From assembly GCA_030066855.1 (NCBI GenBank), contig JASJAU010000016.1:62001-126000 (forward strand): 64,000 bases of DNA. The letters are read 5' to 3'. Positions 55,851-63,156 of this stretch are shown here, piece by piece. A program made the position numbers and the translations under genes. The notes under the pieces are model-generated. The model was not told the DNA's origin, made no database searches, and was given only the letters and a program-made list of their open reading frames with translations. Within the stretch, counting starts at the first letter, position 1. Every line of letters starts with the position of its first letter. This DNA comes from Paracoccaceae bacterium. Its GTDB lineage: Bacteria > Pseudomonadota > Alphaproteobacteria > Rhodobacterales > Rhodobacteraceae.

Positions 55851-56006
55851 ATGACCATCCCATCTCACAAGCATAAGCCACTGACATTTCTTGACATAAT
55901 GCTGGTACGTGAAGGCTGGCACGCACGTACAAAAAGGTTTGAATCCGAGCTGGGAGCCGTTCGACGGAAGGCGTCCTTCGGAGAGCGCTTGCCCCGTTTG
56001 CCCTGA
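55851..56006 (+). CDS. Small protein (51 aa), divergent from lysR
   Basis: The ATG at 55851 follows AAGGAG by 7 nt, a strong ribosome binding site, and opens a 51-codon frame. The product is basic and soluble (HKHKPLTFLDIMLVREGWH, then RRKASFGERLPRLP). Similar short basic proteins, often DUF1127, stand next to GcvA-like LysR genes in Rhodobacteraceae, but the DUF1127 consensus is not recognisable here. I know no function. Confidence 0.5.
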   Translation: MTIPSHKHKPLTFLDIMLVREGWHARTKRFESELGAVRRKASFGERLPRLP

Positions 56007-56101
56007 CTTGCGCTCGCCTTCACACTGGAGAAAAGACGTGCCCAGTATTGCAATCCAAGGATTGAAGGGCGGCACTCACACAGCCTGAGCAAAGCAAAGA
56101 A

Positions 56102-56126
56102 GAGCCGGCTCAACAGCAGCCGGCTC
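56102..56126 (+). other. GAGCCGGCT hairpin
   Basis: GAGCCGGCT (56102-56110) and AGCCGGCTC (56118-56126) form a perfect 9-bp stem with a 7-nt loop after the small protein gene. No T-run is present. The remaining 170 bp up to the next gene show nothing recognisable. Confidence 0.5.
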
Positions 56127-56299
56127 ACCCATGTTGGCTCCCGAGGTATCGGGATCGCGGCAGCATCGTTCCAAAAGGTGAAAGAGAACCGAACCTGACC
56201 ACTTAGTGACGGCTATGAGCCAGTAGCGTACGCCCAAAGAACTCACACTTAACCGCGATCATTGCAGCCAAACCATTGCTTGGAAGATATCGAGCGTGA

Positions 56300-57361
56300 A
56301 TGGAGTTTTTCGAGGTTGGAATGAGGGGCCTTCTGGAAGCAACAACGAGTTCATTCTTCTTTGAGGGATATGACTGGTCCGGCAAGACGGGAAGAGGCCG
56401 GTTCGCAGTTTTCGCTGCAGCCAGCCTTGCGGTGGTCTTTGTTTCGCTAGTTCTCAGGGACCAGCAATGAGTCGCAGCTCGCTCAATTGGAGTGCTGTTG
56501 CTTGCAGCCTGGATTGTTCCATCCATCGGCTACCAAGTCCGAAGGTTCCATGACACGGGCCGGTCTGGCGCTTGGATTCTGCTGAGTTATGTCCCCATCC
56601 TGGGTCTTCTAGTCGTTTTGTTCCTTCTCTTCGAAAAGAGCTCAGAGCATGCTTGGAAACCCGTTCCACGGTTGCTCTCAAGCGCTGGCTACCTGGCCAG
56701 TTTCTTCCTGGCGGCGGTCCTGCTGATGAGGATCGCCTGGGCCCCATACTGGATTCCAAGCGGAAACATGAAGCCGAACCTTCTGATCGGCGACTACATC
56801 GCAGTGGGGCTGGTAAACTTCGCCCCCGAGCGCGGAGACGTCCTGGTTTTCCGTCATCCGACCAATGGGACGGATTACATCAAGCGGCTGATCGGCGTTC
56901 CGGGGGACACCGTCCATATGCGGGGCGGTGTTCTGCACATCAACGGATCGCCTGTGCCGCAGAGCCCCAGCGGAGTTTTTGTGGAGTCTTTCGAGCTACA
57001 AGGACCGGTGGGAAGCGCACCGATTTGCCGGGAAACCCGCGTTCCATTCGGAGGCGAATGTACGAAGGAGCAGTTCATTGAGAGCCTGCCCAACGGCAAG
57101 CAGTTCTTGGTCCTGGATGCGGGACCAAGCGCTTTGGACAACACCGGAGACCAACGAGTGCCCGATGGAATGTATTTCTTTTTGGGCGATAACCGCGACA
57201 ACTCGACGGACAGCCGCGTGCCTGCACCGGTAGGGATCGGGCTGGTGCCGCAGGAGAACGTGATCGGGCGCGCCGAAAGGGTTTTGTTCTCTTCAGCCGG
57301 ACGTTCGCTTTGGCATTTCTGGGCGTGGCGCGGGGATCGCTTTCTCAAGGTGATTGAGTGA
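56300..57361 (+). pseudogene. DUF805-signal peptidase I fusion with in-frame TGA and Ser-to-Asn active site
   Basis: One continuous frame runs from ATG 56300 to 57361 except for TGA at 56468-56470 (codon 57). Codons 1-110 resemble DUF805 (FFFEGYDWSGKTGRGRF, then IGYQVRRFHDTGRSGAWILL). The rest is an S26 signal peptidase with box B IPSGNMKPNLLIGDYI, box D YIKRLIGVPGD and box E GDNRDNSTDSR. The nucleophilic Ser of SGSM is Asn here (codon 156, AAC, one transition from AGC), while the general-base Lys (codon 195) is kept. The stop plus the lost nucleophile argue for an inactive gene. A downstream start at GTG 56492 could still give a 289-residue membrane protein. Confidence 0.75.
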
Positions 57362-57568
57362 CCCACTGCTAACCACCCAAATCGAAGTTAGCTGGCTGCC
57401 GGTTCGCGCGGACAGCCGACAACGTTGAATATCTCCTATGAGCCTTAAGCGGACGTTCAAATGGCCGAATTGATCAGAGAATCCATTGGTCATGAGTCCT
57501 GCGCATTCTAAGTGCAGGCAAACGTCAGCCTTTGCCCATTTGACAACGAAGTTGGAGAAGAACACCAC

Positions 57569-58060
57569 ATGAACCGCCGCTTTGCGATTAAGACAGTTGC
57601 CGCAACAGCCGCCATGACCATGATCGCCGCGTGCGCCCCGATGATGGATGACGGCGAAGATATCGTGGACATCGCCGTCTCGAAGAGCCAATTCTCCACG
57701 CTTGTCACCGCGCTTCAGGCGGCCGGTCTGGTCGAAACGCTCAGGGGCGACGGACCGTTCACTGTCTTCGCTCCCACGAATGACGCCTTTGACAAGCTGC
57801 CGGCCGGGACCGTCGAGAACCTCCTTCTGCCCGAGAACAAGGATCAGCTTGTTTCGATATTGACCTATCACGTGCTGCCGGGTGCTGTGCGGTCCGGCGA
57901 TCTGGTTGGGAGAAAGCTTTCTGCGACTACGGTCCAGGGAAGCAGCGTACGCATCGACGGTACGGACGGTGTAACGGTTGATGGCGCCAGCGTCGTCGTG
58001 CCTGACGTCATTGCGACCAACGGCGTGGTGCATGTCATCGACAGCGTCATTCTCCCCTGA
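57569..58060 (+). CDS. Fasciclin (FAS1) domain lipoprotein
   Basis: This 163-residue protein starts at ATG 57569 (GGAG upstream) with a twin-Arg-like start ([15 protein letters not shown]) and a lipobox IAACAP (Cys about residue 22). One FAS1 domain follows: [36 protein letters not shown] (H1 box), YHVLPGAV, then the H2 box [15 protein letters not shown]1 proteins act in surface adhesion or bind small molecules. It lies 207 bp after the broken signal peptidase and is followed by a structured intergenic region. Confidence 0.88.
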   Translation: MNRRFAIKTVAATAAMTMIAACAPMMDDGEDIVDIAVSKSQFSTLVTALQAAGLVETLRGDGPFTVFAPTNDAFDKLPAGTVENLLLPENKDQLVSILTYHVLPGAVRSGDLVGRKLSATTVQGSSVRIDGTDGVTVDGASVVVPDVIATNGVVHVIDSVILP

Positions 58061-58374
58061 CACCGCCGGGAATTCACTTCCGAGGCTCCGGTCACACAGG
58101 GCGTCTCCAATCTATCGCCTATGATGAGCAGTAGAGTCCGTCGCGCACATCACTAGCGAAACGCGCTCCGTTTTGCGCGCGGGAGTGATGTCTCATGCCT
58201 GCGCGTGGAGGATTCTCGCGACAGAGGCGCTTATATCGATGGTTTATGAGGGCATCATAAACCGAGGCTGTATGGGCCGCGCCTCACTGTTGCCACAATC
58301 TCTGAACACAGAATTTAGCTGAAAGTGCTGCCGCAAGTGCTTCCGCAAGGAATGTTGAAAGAAAGGAATCCGTG
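58061..58374. other. Structured 314-bp intergenic region
   Basis: It contains two strong inverted repeats. ACATCACT (58146-58153) pairs with AGTGATGT (58183-58190) around an inner stem GCGAAACG/CGTTTTGC (58155-58162/58168-58175). GGTTTATGA/TCATAAACC (58241-58249/58255-58263) forms a perfect 9-bp hairpin with a 5-nt loop. Neither ends in a T-run typical of intrinsic terminators. They could be the FAS1 transcript end, operator sites or a small RNA. The region also must hold the promoter of the serine-repeat peptide gene. Confidence 0.55.
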
Positions 58375-58662
58375 ATGGAGAACGAAAAGGACAAGAGCCT
58401 GTCTCGTCGTAAGGCTCTCGGCCGCCTGAGCGCGCTGGCGCTCACCGCCTATGCCGCCCCTGCGCTCACGACGTTAAGCGTCGCGCGCGCCAGCGAGGCG
58501 AGCGAAGCCAGCGAGGCCAGCTCGGCTTCGTCCGTGAGTTCGGCGTCTTCGATGTCTGAACCAAGCGTCGAGTCGCTTGCGTCCGGCGAGTCGGCCGCAA
58601 GCCTGCCGAGCTGGCCGTCCTGCTCGTCGCCTTCCGACACGGGCTGCGTGGCCGAAGAGTGA
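58375..58662 (+). CDS. Exported peptide with serine at every third position
   Basis: This 95-residue protein starts at ATG 58375, 7 nt after AGGA. The N-terminus is a twin-arginine-like signal (SRRKALGRL at residues 10-18, hydrophobic AALTAY-type core to about 36) with a likely cleavage after ARA39. From residue 40 to 85 every third residue is Ser without exception (16 in register; 22 Ser among residues 40-87), with Glu, Ala and Pro between. Two Cys (83, 91) lie near the end TGCVAEE. I recognise no family. It is followed by a hairpin and an HPr-kinase-like/PqqD protein, suggesting a modified exported peptide. This function is hypothetical. Confidence 0.7.
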   Translation: MENEKDKSLSRRKALGRLSALALTAYAAPALTTLSVARASEASEASEASSASSVSSASSMSEPSVESLASGESAASLPSWPSCSSPSDTGCVAEE

Positions 58663-58704
58663 CGGTCTGAGCCGACCTCTCACATCGTGAGAATGTCGGA
58701 CCGT
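58662..58704 (+). other. Nested hairpin between the serine-repeat peptide and kinase genes
   Basis: Starting at the stop codon of the peptide, ACGGTC (58662-58667) pairs with GACCGT (58699-58704), CGAC with GTCG, and TCTCAC with GTGAGA around a 3-nt loop (58684-58686). The three stems nest. It could attenuate transcription so that the peptide is made in excess over the enzyme. Confidence 0.6.
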
Positions 58705-58720
58705 GGCGTTGGATTGATCA

Positions 58721-59956
58721 ATGTCGCATGACGTCTGCTTCGCAGGCATCGAGTCTCCATTTCGTGTCCACGACGCGGATCACGTTCTGGAGCTCGTCCC
58801 AAAGATCGTGACGGGTTGGCCTTTCGACATTCGAGAGGCCAACCCGTCCCTCAGCCCCTTTTTCACCATACGATCGGTTCCGGACAGCGACCGCTTTCTT
58901 GGCGAGTCCCGCTTTCGCGATAAGCCTGCGCACGAACTGGATCCGGTGAACGCGCTCTGCGACATGGTCGCGACGCTTCCCTATGCGCTGGCCGACGCCG
59001 ATGACACGCTCATTTGCCTGCACGCTGCGGGCGTGCAATTGGGCAACCGTCTGATCGTGTTTCCCAGTATCAGGCGCGCGGGGAAAAGCACCCTTTCCTG
59101 CGCTCTCGCAATGGCCGGCCATCGAGTCTTCGGCGACGATGTCCTGCCCACATGCTTTGACGAGCATGGGCACGCATACGGTCAGGCCATGGGTATCGCG
59201 CCCCGTCTTCGACTGCCGCTTCCGGAGACAATGTCTCCCGAGTTCAGAACTTGGGTGGACGAAGCGCCCGGCCCCCGAAACAAGCAGTACAAGTACCTGG
59301 CTCTTGAAAATCAACCTCCGAAAGGGCTTGCGCTTCGCATCGGCGGCTTCGTCGTTCTCGACAGGCAGGACACCCCCGATCCGGCGCGGATCGCGCCGAT
59401 TGATGCCGACGAGGCGATGAGCGCGCTCTTGCACCAGAACTTCACGCGTGATCGCCATTCGGCCGATATCCTTGCGTCGATCGCGGGTATTCTGTCTGCA
59501 GAACCGTGCTTTCGACTAAGCTACTTCGATCTGCATGGCGCTATCGCCTGTCTGAAGACCACGTTCGCGTCCGAGTGTTCGGGTCCCGAGGCGCCCTCTG
59601 CAGATGAGCTCAGGCATTTCCGTATGGCCGATCTGGAGGGCCCCGTTCCCACGCGACTTGCGCCGGGAGAGAAGGTGATGCGCCGCGCGGGCACGCTGGA
59701 GCAGTTGATCGGGGAGACGCTGTATCTCTCGGATCCCGAAGGACGCGCCATTCAACGGATGGACCCGCTGGCCGCCGCCATCTGGGACGTTTTGGAAGAA
59801 CTGAGCTCCGCATCCGATCTCGAGAGCCTTCTCTTCGAGGTCTTTCCCGATGCGGCGTCGGATCAAATCGCCAACGATCTGAAAAAGCTTCTAAGGAAGC
59901 TCGCCAAATCAGGTCTGATTGCGTCGTTTGCCAACAACGAAGACGCTAGTCCGTAG
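58721..59956 (+). CDS. HPr kinase-like domain fused to a PqqD domain
   Basis: This 411-residue cytosolic protein shows an HPr kinase/phosphorylase-like core. Its P-loop FPSIRRAGKST (residues 114-124) lacks the usual first Gly, and acidic FGDDVLP (Asp 139-140) matches the HprK catalytic loop. Residues about 310-405 form a PqqD-like domain (LYLSDPEGRAIQRMDPLAAAIWDVLEEL ... KKLLRKLAKSGLI), a fold that binds leader peptides in RiPP systems. HprK relatives phosphorylate Ser, and some modify lasso-peptide termini. It lies 58 bp after the serine-repeat gene and probably acts on that peptide. No other RiPP enzymes are adjacent. Confidence 0.75.
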   Translation: MSHDVCFAGIESPFRVHDADHVLELVPKIVTGWPFDIREANPSLSPFFTIRSVPDSDRFLGESRFRDKPAHELDPVNALCDMVATLPYALADADDTLICLHAAGVQLGNRLIVFPSIRRAGKSTLSCALAMAGHRVFGDDVLPTCFDEHGHAYGQAMGIAPRLRLPLPETMSPEFRTWVDEAPGPRNKQYKYLALENQPPKGLALRIGGFVVLDRQDTPDPARIAPIDADEAMSALLHQNFTRDRHSADILASIAGILSAEPCFRLSYFDLHGAIACLKTTFASECSGPEAPSADELRHFRMADLEGPVPTRLAPGEKVMRRAGTLEQLIGETLYLSDPEGRAIQRMDPLAAAIWDVLEELSSASDLESLLFEVFPDAASDQIANDLKKLLRKLAKSGLIASFANNEDASP

Positions 59957-60072
59957 CTCAAGGCGCTCGTCTGCAAAGCAGAAGTTCGCCTTGCCCGAGT
60001 TGGCTAAGTGCCCGAGCGATTACATCATTTGTCAGCTTTGAGCACAAAGCGGGCTCGGTTTCATGCAACTAG

Positions 60073-60954
60073 CTACCCCAGGCGGTCGCTGAGTTTGATT
60101 GCGTTCTGGTGGTAGTCGTCGAAGCCAATCTGCTCGCGGAGATCAGCGAAATCCAAAAGGTGGTCCTGTGTCGATCGACCTGCTGCGAGTTCTTCAAGAA
60201 CCGTATTCATCGCCTTCATCGCTGCTGAAAGGAGGGTCAGTGGATAGGCAGCGATTGAAAACCCGATCTCGGCGAGTTCATCAGGGGGAAGGATGGGTGT
60301 CTGCCCGCCTTCCAGCATGTTGGCCATATGAACGCCTCTGATCGAATTGCAGATGCAGACCATCTCTTCGATCGAATAGGGTTCCTCGATGAATATGATT
60401 TCGGCGCCGATCGCGGCAAAGGCCTCTGCACGTGCCAGCGCCTCGTCAAGCCCGTGATCGCGACGCGCGTCTGTTCGGGCAAGGATCACGATGTCGTGGC
60501 TCGCACTCGCTTCTACGGCAGCGTGAATGCGCTCGATGGCTTCGGAACGACCAACCACCATTTTCCCTTCGGTATGACCGCACCGCTTCGGGGCAATCTG
60601 GTCTTCGATCATGACCGCCGCGCAACCCGCACGCGCAAAGCCCGTTACCGTGCGAAGAACGTTCATCGGATTCCCGTAGCCGGTGTCGCCATCTGCGATC
60701 AACGGGATGGAAATTGGTTGCATGGCGTTGCGCGCCTGATCGAGAACTTCGCCATAGCTCATCAACCCGGTATCGGGTGCTCCGAGGCGCGAGGCGGAAG
60801 CACCGAACCCCGACAGAAAAGTGAGATCAAACCCAGCCCTCTCGATTAGTTTTGCGGAGAGAGCGTCGAAACAGCAGGGCATCCTGACAAGTTCATCTTT
60901 GGCAAGAAGGGCGCGCAATCGATCCGCCATAGGATTTGCAATTTTCCCGGTCAT
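60073..60954 (-). CDS. Isocitrate lyase/PEP mutase family protein
   Basis: This 293-residue TIM-barrel enzyme carries the superfamily signature KRCGH (IAPKRCGHTEGK), the metal-binding DGDTGYGNPMNVLRTV and ILARTDARRDHGLDEALARA. It is the short form (PrpB, oxaloacetate decarboxylase, carboxyphosphonoenolpyruvate mutase or dimethylmalate lyase type) rather than isocitrate lyase AceA. That is consistent with an organism using the ethylmalonyl-CoA pathway instead of the glyoxylate shunt. I use ATG 60954 because GGAG lies 6 nt before it. A 13-residue extension to 60993 is possible. No prpC/prpD is adjacent, so the substrate is open. Confidence 0.85.
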   Translation of the reverse strand: MTGKIANPMADRLRALLAKDELVRMPCCFDALSAKLIERAGFDLTFLSGFGASASRLGAPDTGLMSYGEVLDQARNAMQPISIPLIADGDTGYGNPMNVLRTVTGFARAGCAAVMIEDQIAPKRCGHTEGKMVVGRSEAIERIHAAVEASASHDIVILARTDARRDHGLDEALARAEAFAAIGAEIIFIEEPYSIEEMVCICNSIRGVHMANMLEGGQTPILPPDELAEIGFSIAAYPLTLLSAAMKAMNTVLEELAAGRSTQDHLLDFADLREQIGFDDYHQNAIKLSDRLG

Positions 60955-61324
60955 GGTCTTCTCCAAGTCTGCTTGGGTGTGAGCATAAGCCAATGCCTTG
61001 CGGCGCCGGCCTTGCCCCCGGCCGGCTGAACTTGGTTAAACGATCGAGGTTGATTTCGCGAGAGCGCCTGCACTCAGGCCTCATGAGCGCGGTCGTGTAA
61101 GCACCGAATCTCGGCGCAGCTGTTGAATGTCAACTTCGTCCTTATAACAGTCAATCGCTGACTCTGATGGAGATCAGAATCCGACCAACCTCAGCGGACG
61201 ACGATTGCGAGCCCGAAGTGCTGGTTAGTGCGGTTCGTATGAACACCCGCCCCAATAACCGGCGCGCACAGTCGCGCCATCGTATATGGCTTGCGCTGAT
61301 CAGATACGGCGTGGAAAGAGCGTC
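60955..61324. other. Non-coding stretch
   Basis: About 370 bp between two minus-strand genes. It holds the promoter region of the isocitrate lyase-like gene. No coding frame with family resemblance, RNA gene or strong repeat was seen. Confidence 0.4.
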
Positions 61325-62299
61325 TCAAGGGACCAGCACCACTTTGCCGGCGTTGCCGGAGCTCAGGACGATCTCATGCGCCCGAGCCGCCTCTTCGAGC
61401 GCGAGCTTTGGTCCGACCCTTGGGTTGATTTCGCCAGCTTCTGCGGCCGCGAGGATCTCGGACATGCCGTGTTCCAAAGTCGCTGCAGGCGCGTTCCACA
61501 GCATGATCCCCCTGATATCAAGCTCTTTCATCATGGCCATGCGCGGATTGATTTCGATCTCTCCGCGGTTCCCGATGATCAGGATACGGCCATTCACTGA
61601 GGCGATCGCCATGTCGGACGCGAGGTTCACGTTCGCCAACATCTCCAAGATCAGGTCTGGTCCGGCGCCATTGCTTTCAGCAAGCACCTCATCAAGATAA
61701 CCGGGCTTTGTGTGATCAACGGCAGCGTCCGCGCCCTCGCTCAGGACCAGATCCAAACCTGCATGAGAACCGGCGCTGCCGATCACCCTAAGTCCTGCTC
61801 GCTTGGCTAGCTGGATGGCGGACGTGCCGACTGAGCCGCTTGCTCCGTGAATGAAAACGGTTTCTCCGGACTTCGCGCCACCTCTCGCAAAGAGAGCATA
61901 ATGCGCCGTTGGATAGGAGACGCCGAAAGCCGATGCCGCAGCATAGCTGACGCCTTCGGGCATATGGCGCACGTGCTTGGCCGGCCGTCGCACGCGTTCC
62001 GCGTAACACCCTGTGAAATCGAGACCCAGCGCAACGCCAGCGAAGACCCGGTCGCCGACACTGAAGTCAGCCACGTTCTTTCCGACCGCGGATATTTGTC
62101 CGGCAACATCACCGCCAGGAATGCATGGCAACTCAGGTTGAATTCGATATGTGCCGCTGCGCATGTATGTGTCAGCAGGATTGACGCCGATCGCCTTCGC
62201 GGCAATCACGACATCGTCCGGCCCCGGCACCGGGTCCGCCACGTCCTCCAGATGAAGCACGCTCGGATCGCCAAAGGTGTGGAATTGAACCGCTCTCAT
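61325..62299 (-). CDS. NADPH:quinone reductase-like zinc-independent MDR
   Basis: This 324-residue medium-chain dehydrogenase is of the quinone oxidoreductase group. It has a GroES-like N-terminus (VQFHTFGDPSVLHLEDVADP), then PAASAFGVSYPTAHYAL-type substrate loop and the NADPH motif HGASGSVGTSAIQLAKRAG near residue 150. No zinc-ligand Cys cluster is visible. It should reduce quinones or enones with NADPH in the cytoplasm. It reads toward, but 370 bp from, the isocitrate lyase-like gene, and there is no clear operon partner. Confidence 0.87.
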   Translation of the reverse strand: MRAVQFHTFGDPSVLHLEDVADPVPGPDDVVIAAKAIGVNPADTYMRSGTYRIQPELPCIPGGDVAGQISAVGKNVADFSVGDRVFAGVALGLDFTGCYAERVRRPAKHVRHMPEGVSYAAASAFGVSYPTAHYALFARGGAKSGETVFIHGASGSVGTSAIQLAKRAGLRVIGSAGSHAGLDLVLSEGADAAVDHTKPGYLDEVLAESNGAGPDLILEMLANVNLASDMAIASVNGRILIIGNRGEIEINPRMAMMKELDIRGIMLWNAPAATLEHGMSEILAAAEAGEINPRVGPKLALEEAARAHEIVLSSGNAGKVVLVP

Positions 62300-62718
62300 C
62301 GATTGAACCCCAGATAGGAACTACCTGGACGCTAGAGTTTGCAAAATCTCCTGTCCACAGATTGCGCCCAGCTCACAAGGGAGCCATTCACGCCTCTGCG
62401 CCTTGCGTCCGCCAGGGCCGCAAGGCGGTCGGTCGCGCCGCGCAGTTGGCTTCGATGCTTATTGAGATGATCGGACGACCGCTTTCAGCCCGAAGCGGCC
62501 ATCATATGGCAATTGGTGGCAAGAGCCGCCTTCCTGTCCCGCCCTGCCCGGCCAAAGCGCGAATTCGGTCTTCGCGAGAATGATCACCGTCGCAAAGCCC
62601 AAACTCGCTTGATCAAAGTCATTTCATCGGAGGACGCAATCAAGTTCCATCCGACCATGGGGCATCTTGAGTGGCACCTTATCGATTGTGGAGAGGCAGT
62701 TCTTTCGGGTCGTGGCAG
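62300..62718. other. Non-coding stretch with a TTTGCAAA octamer
   Basis: About 420 bp between the divergent quinone reductase and gtrA-like genes. A single TTTGCAAA lies at 62338-62345 close to the reductase start. Short frames inside show no family resemblance, and no RNA gene was recognised. Confidence 0.4.
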
Positions 62719-63156
62719 ATGCAAATCCTGAGCCAATTCATCGATTGGGTGCACGAGCGACCTGAGTTCGTGCGGGTCTGTATTACCGCCACAATCGGCA
62801 CAGCTCTGGCGTGGGCTACCTACGAGATCGTCTTCTTTCTCAATCCCCTTGATCCAAAGGCCACAACCAGCTGGGGCATAGCCTTTGGCATCGGGATCCT
62901 GCGTCAACATCATCTTCACCGCACGCTCTCTTTTCCAAAGAATGGCGTTCCGTACGGTCTCTCGCTCTGGCGTGACGTGCTTGCCAGCATCGGCATCCTG
63001 GTCGCCAGCGTCATCCTGAACTTCGCCCTGACTGAGTTGGGAGGATTTCACCATCGCATCGCATGGGCGGTCTGCCTCACGAGCGTCGCGGTCTTCGACT
63101 ATCTCATGATGAAGTTCTTCGTCTTTCGGCGCGCTAGTTCGGAGCGGGCGCCATGA
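62719..63156 (+). CDS. GtrA-like membrane protein
   Basis: This protein of about 145 residues has four predicted transmembrane helices (FVRVCITATIGTALAWATYEIVFFL, ATTSWGIAFGIGIL, VLASIGILVASVILNFAL, IAWAVCLTSVAVFDYLMM). A Phe-Arg-Arg (FVFRRA) end resembles the GtrA family C-terminus, as does the RQHHLHRTLSF region that replaces the usual NFxxNRxxTF. GtrA-like proteins help flip or transfer polyprenyl-linked sugars. The start assignment (ATG within a longer frame from 62671) is approximate. The end overlaps the next gene by 4 nt (ATGA), so both are coupled. Confidence 0.72.
   Translation: MQILSQFIDWVHERPEFVRVCITATIGTALAWATYEIVFFLNPLDPKATTSWGIAFGIGILRQHHLHRTLSFPKNGVPYGLSLWRDVLASIGILVASVILNFALTELGGFHHRIAWAVCLTSVAVFDYLMMKFFVFRRASSERAP

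Noticed and set aside
58375..58662. Serine-repeat ORF considered as low-complexity noise
   Set aside because: Rejecting it was considered, but a strong ribosome binding site, a twin-Arg-like signal, the unbroken three-residue register and the following kinase-like gene argue for a real gene.
62338..62345. Second TTTGCAAA octamer, before the quinone reductase
   Set aside because: It is a single copy with no repeat and no acyl-CoA gene nearby, so chance is as good an explanation.
62362..62583. 73-codon frame in the gap before the gtrA-like gene
   Set aside because: It has no ribosome binding site and no family resemblance, and its composition is like that of surrounding non-coding DNA.
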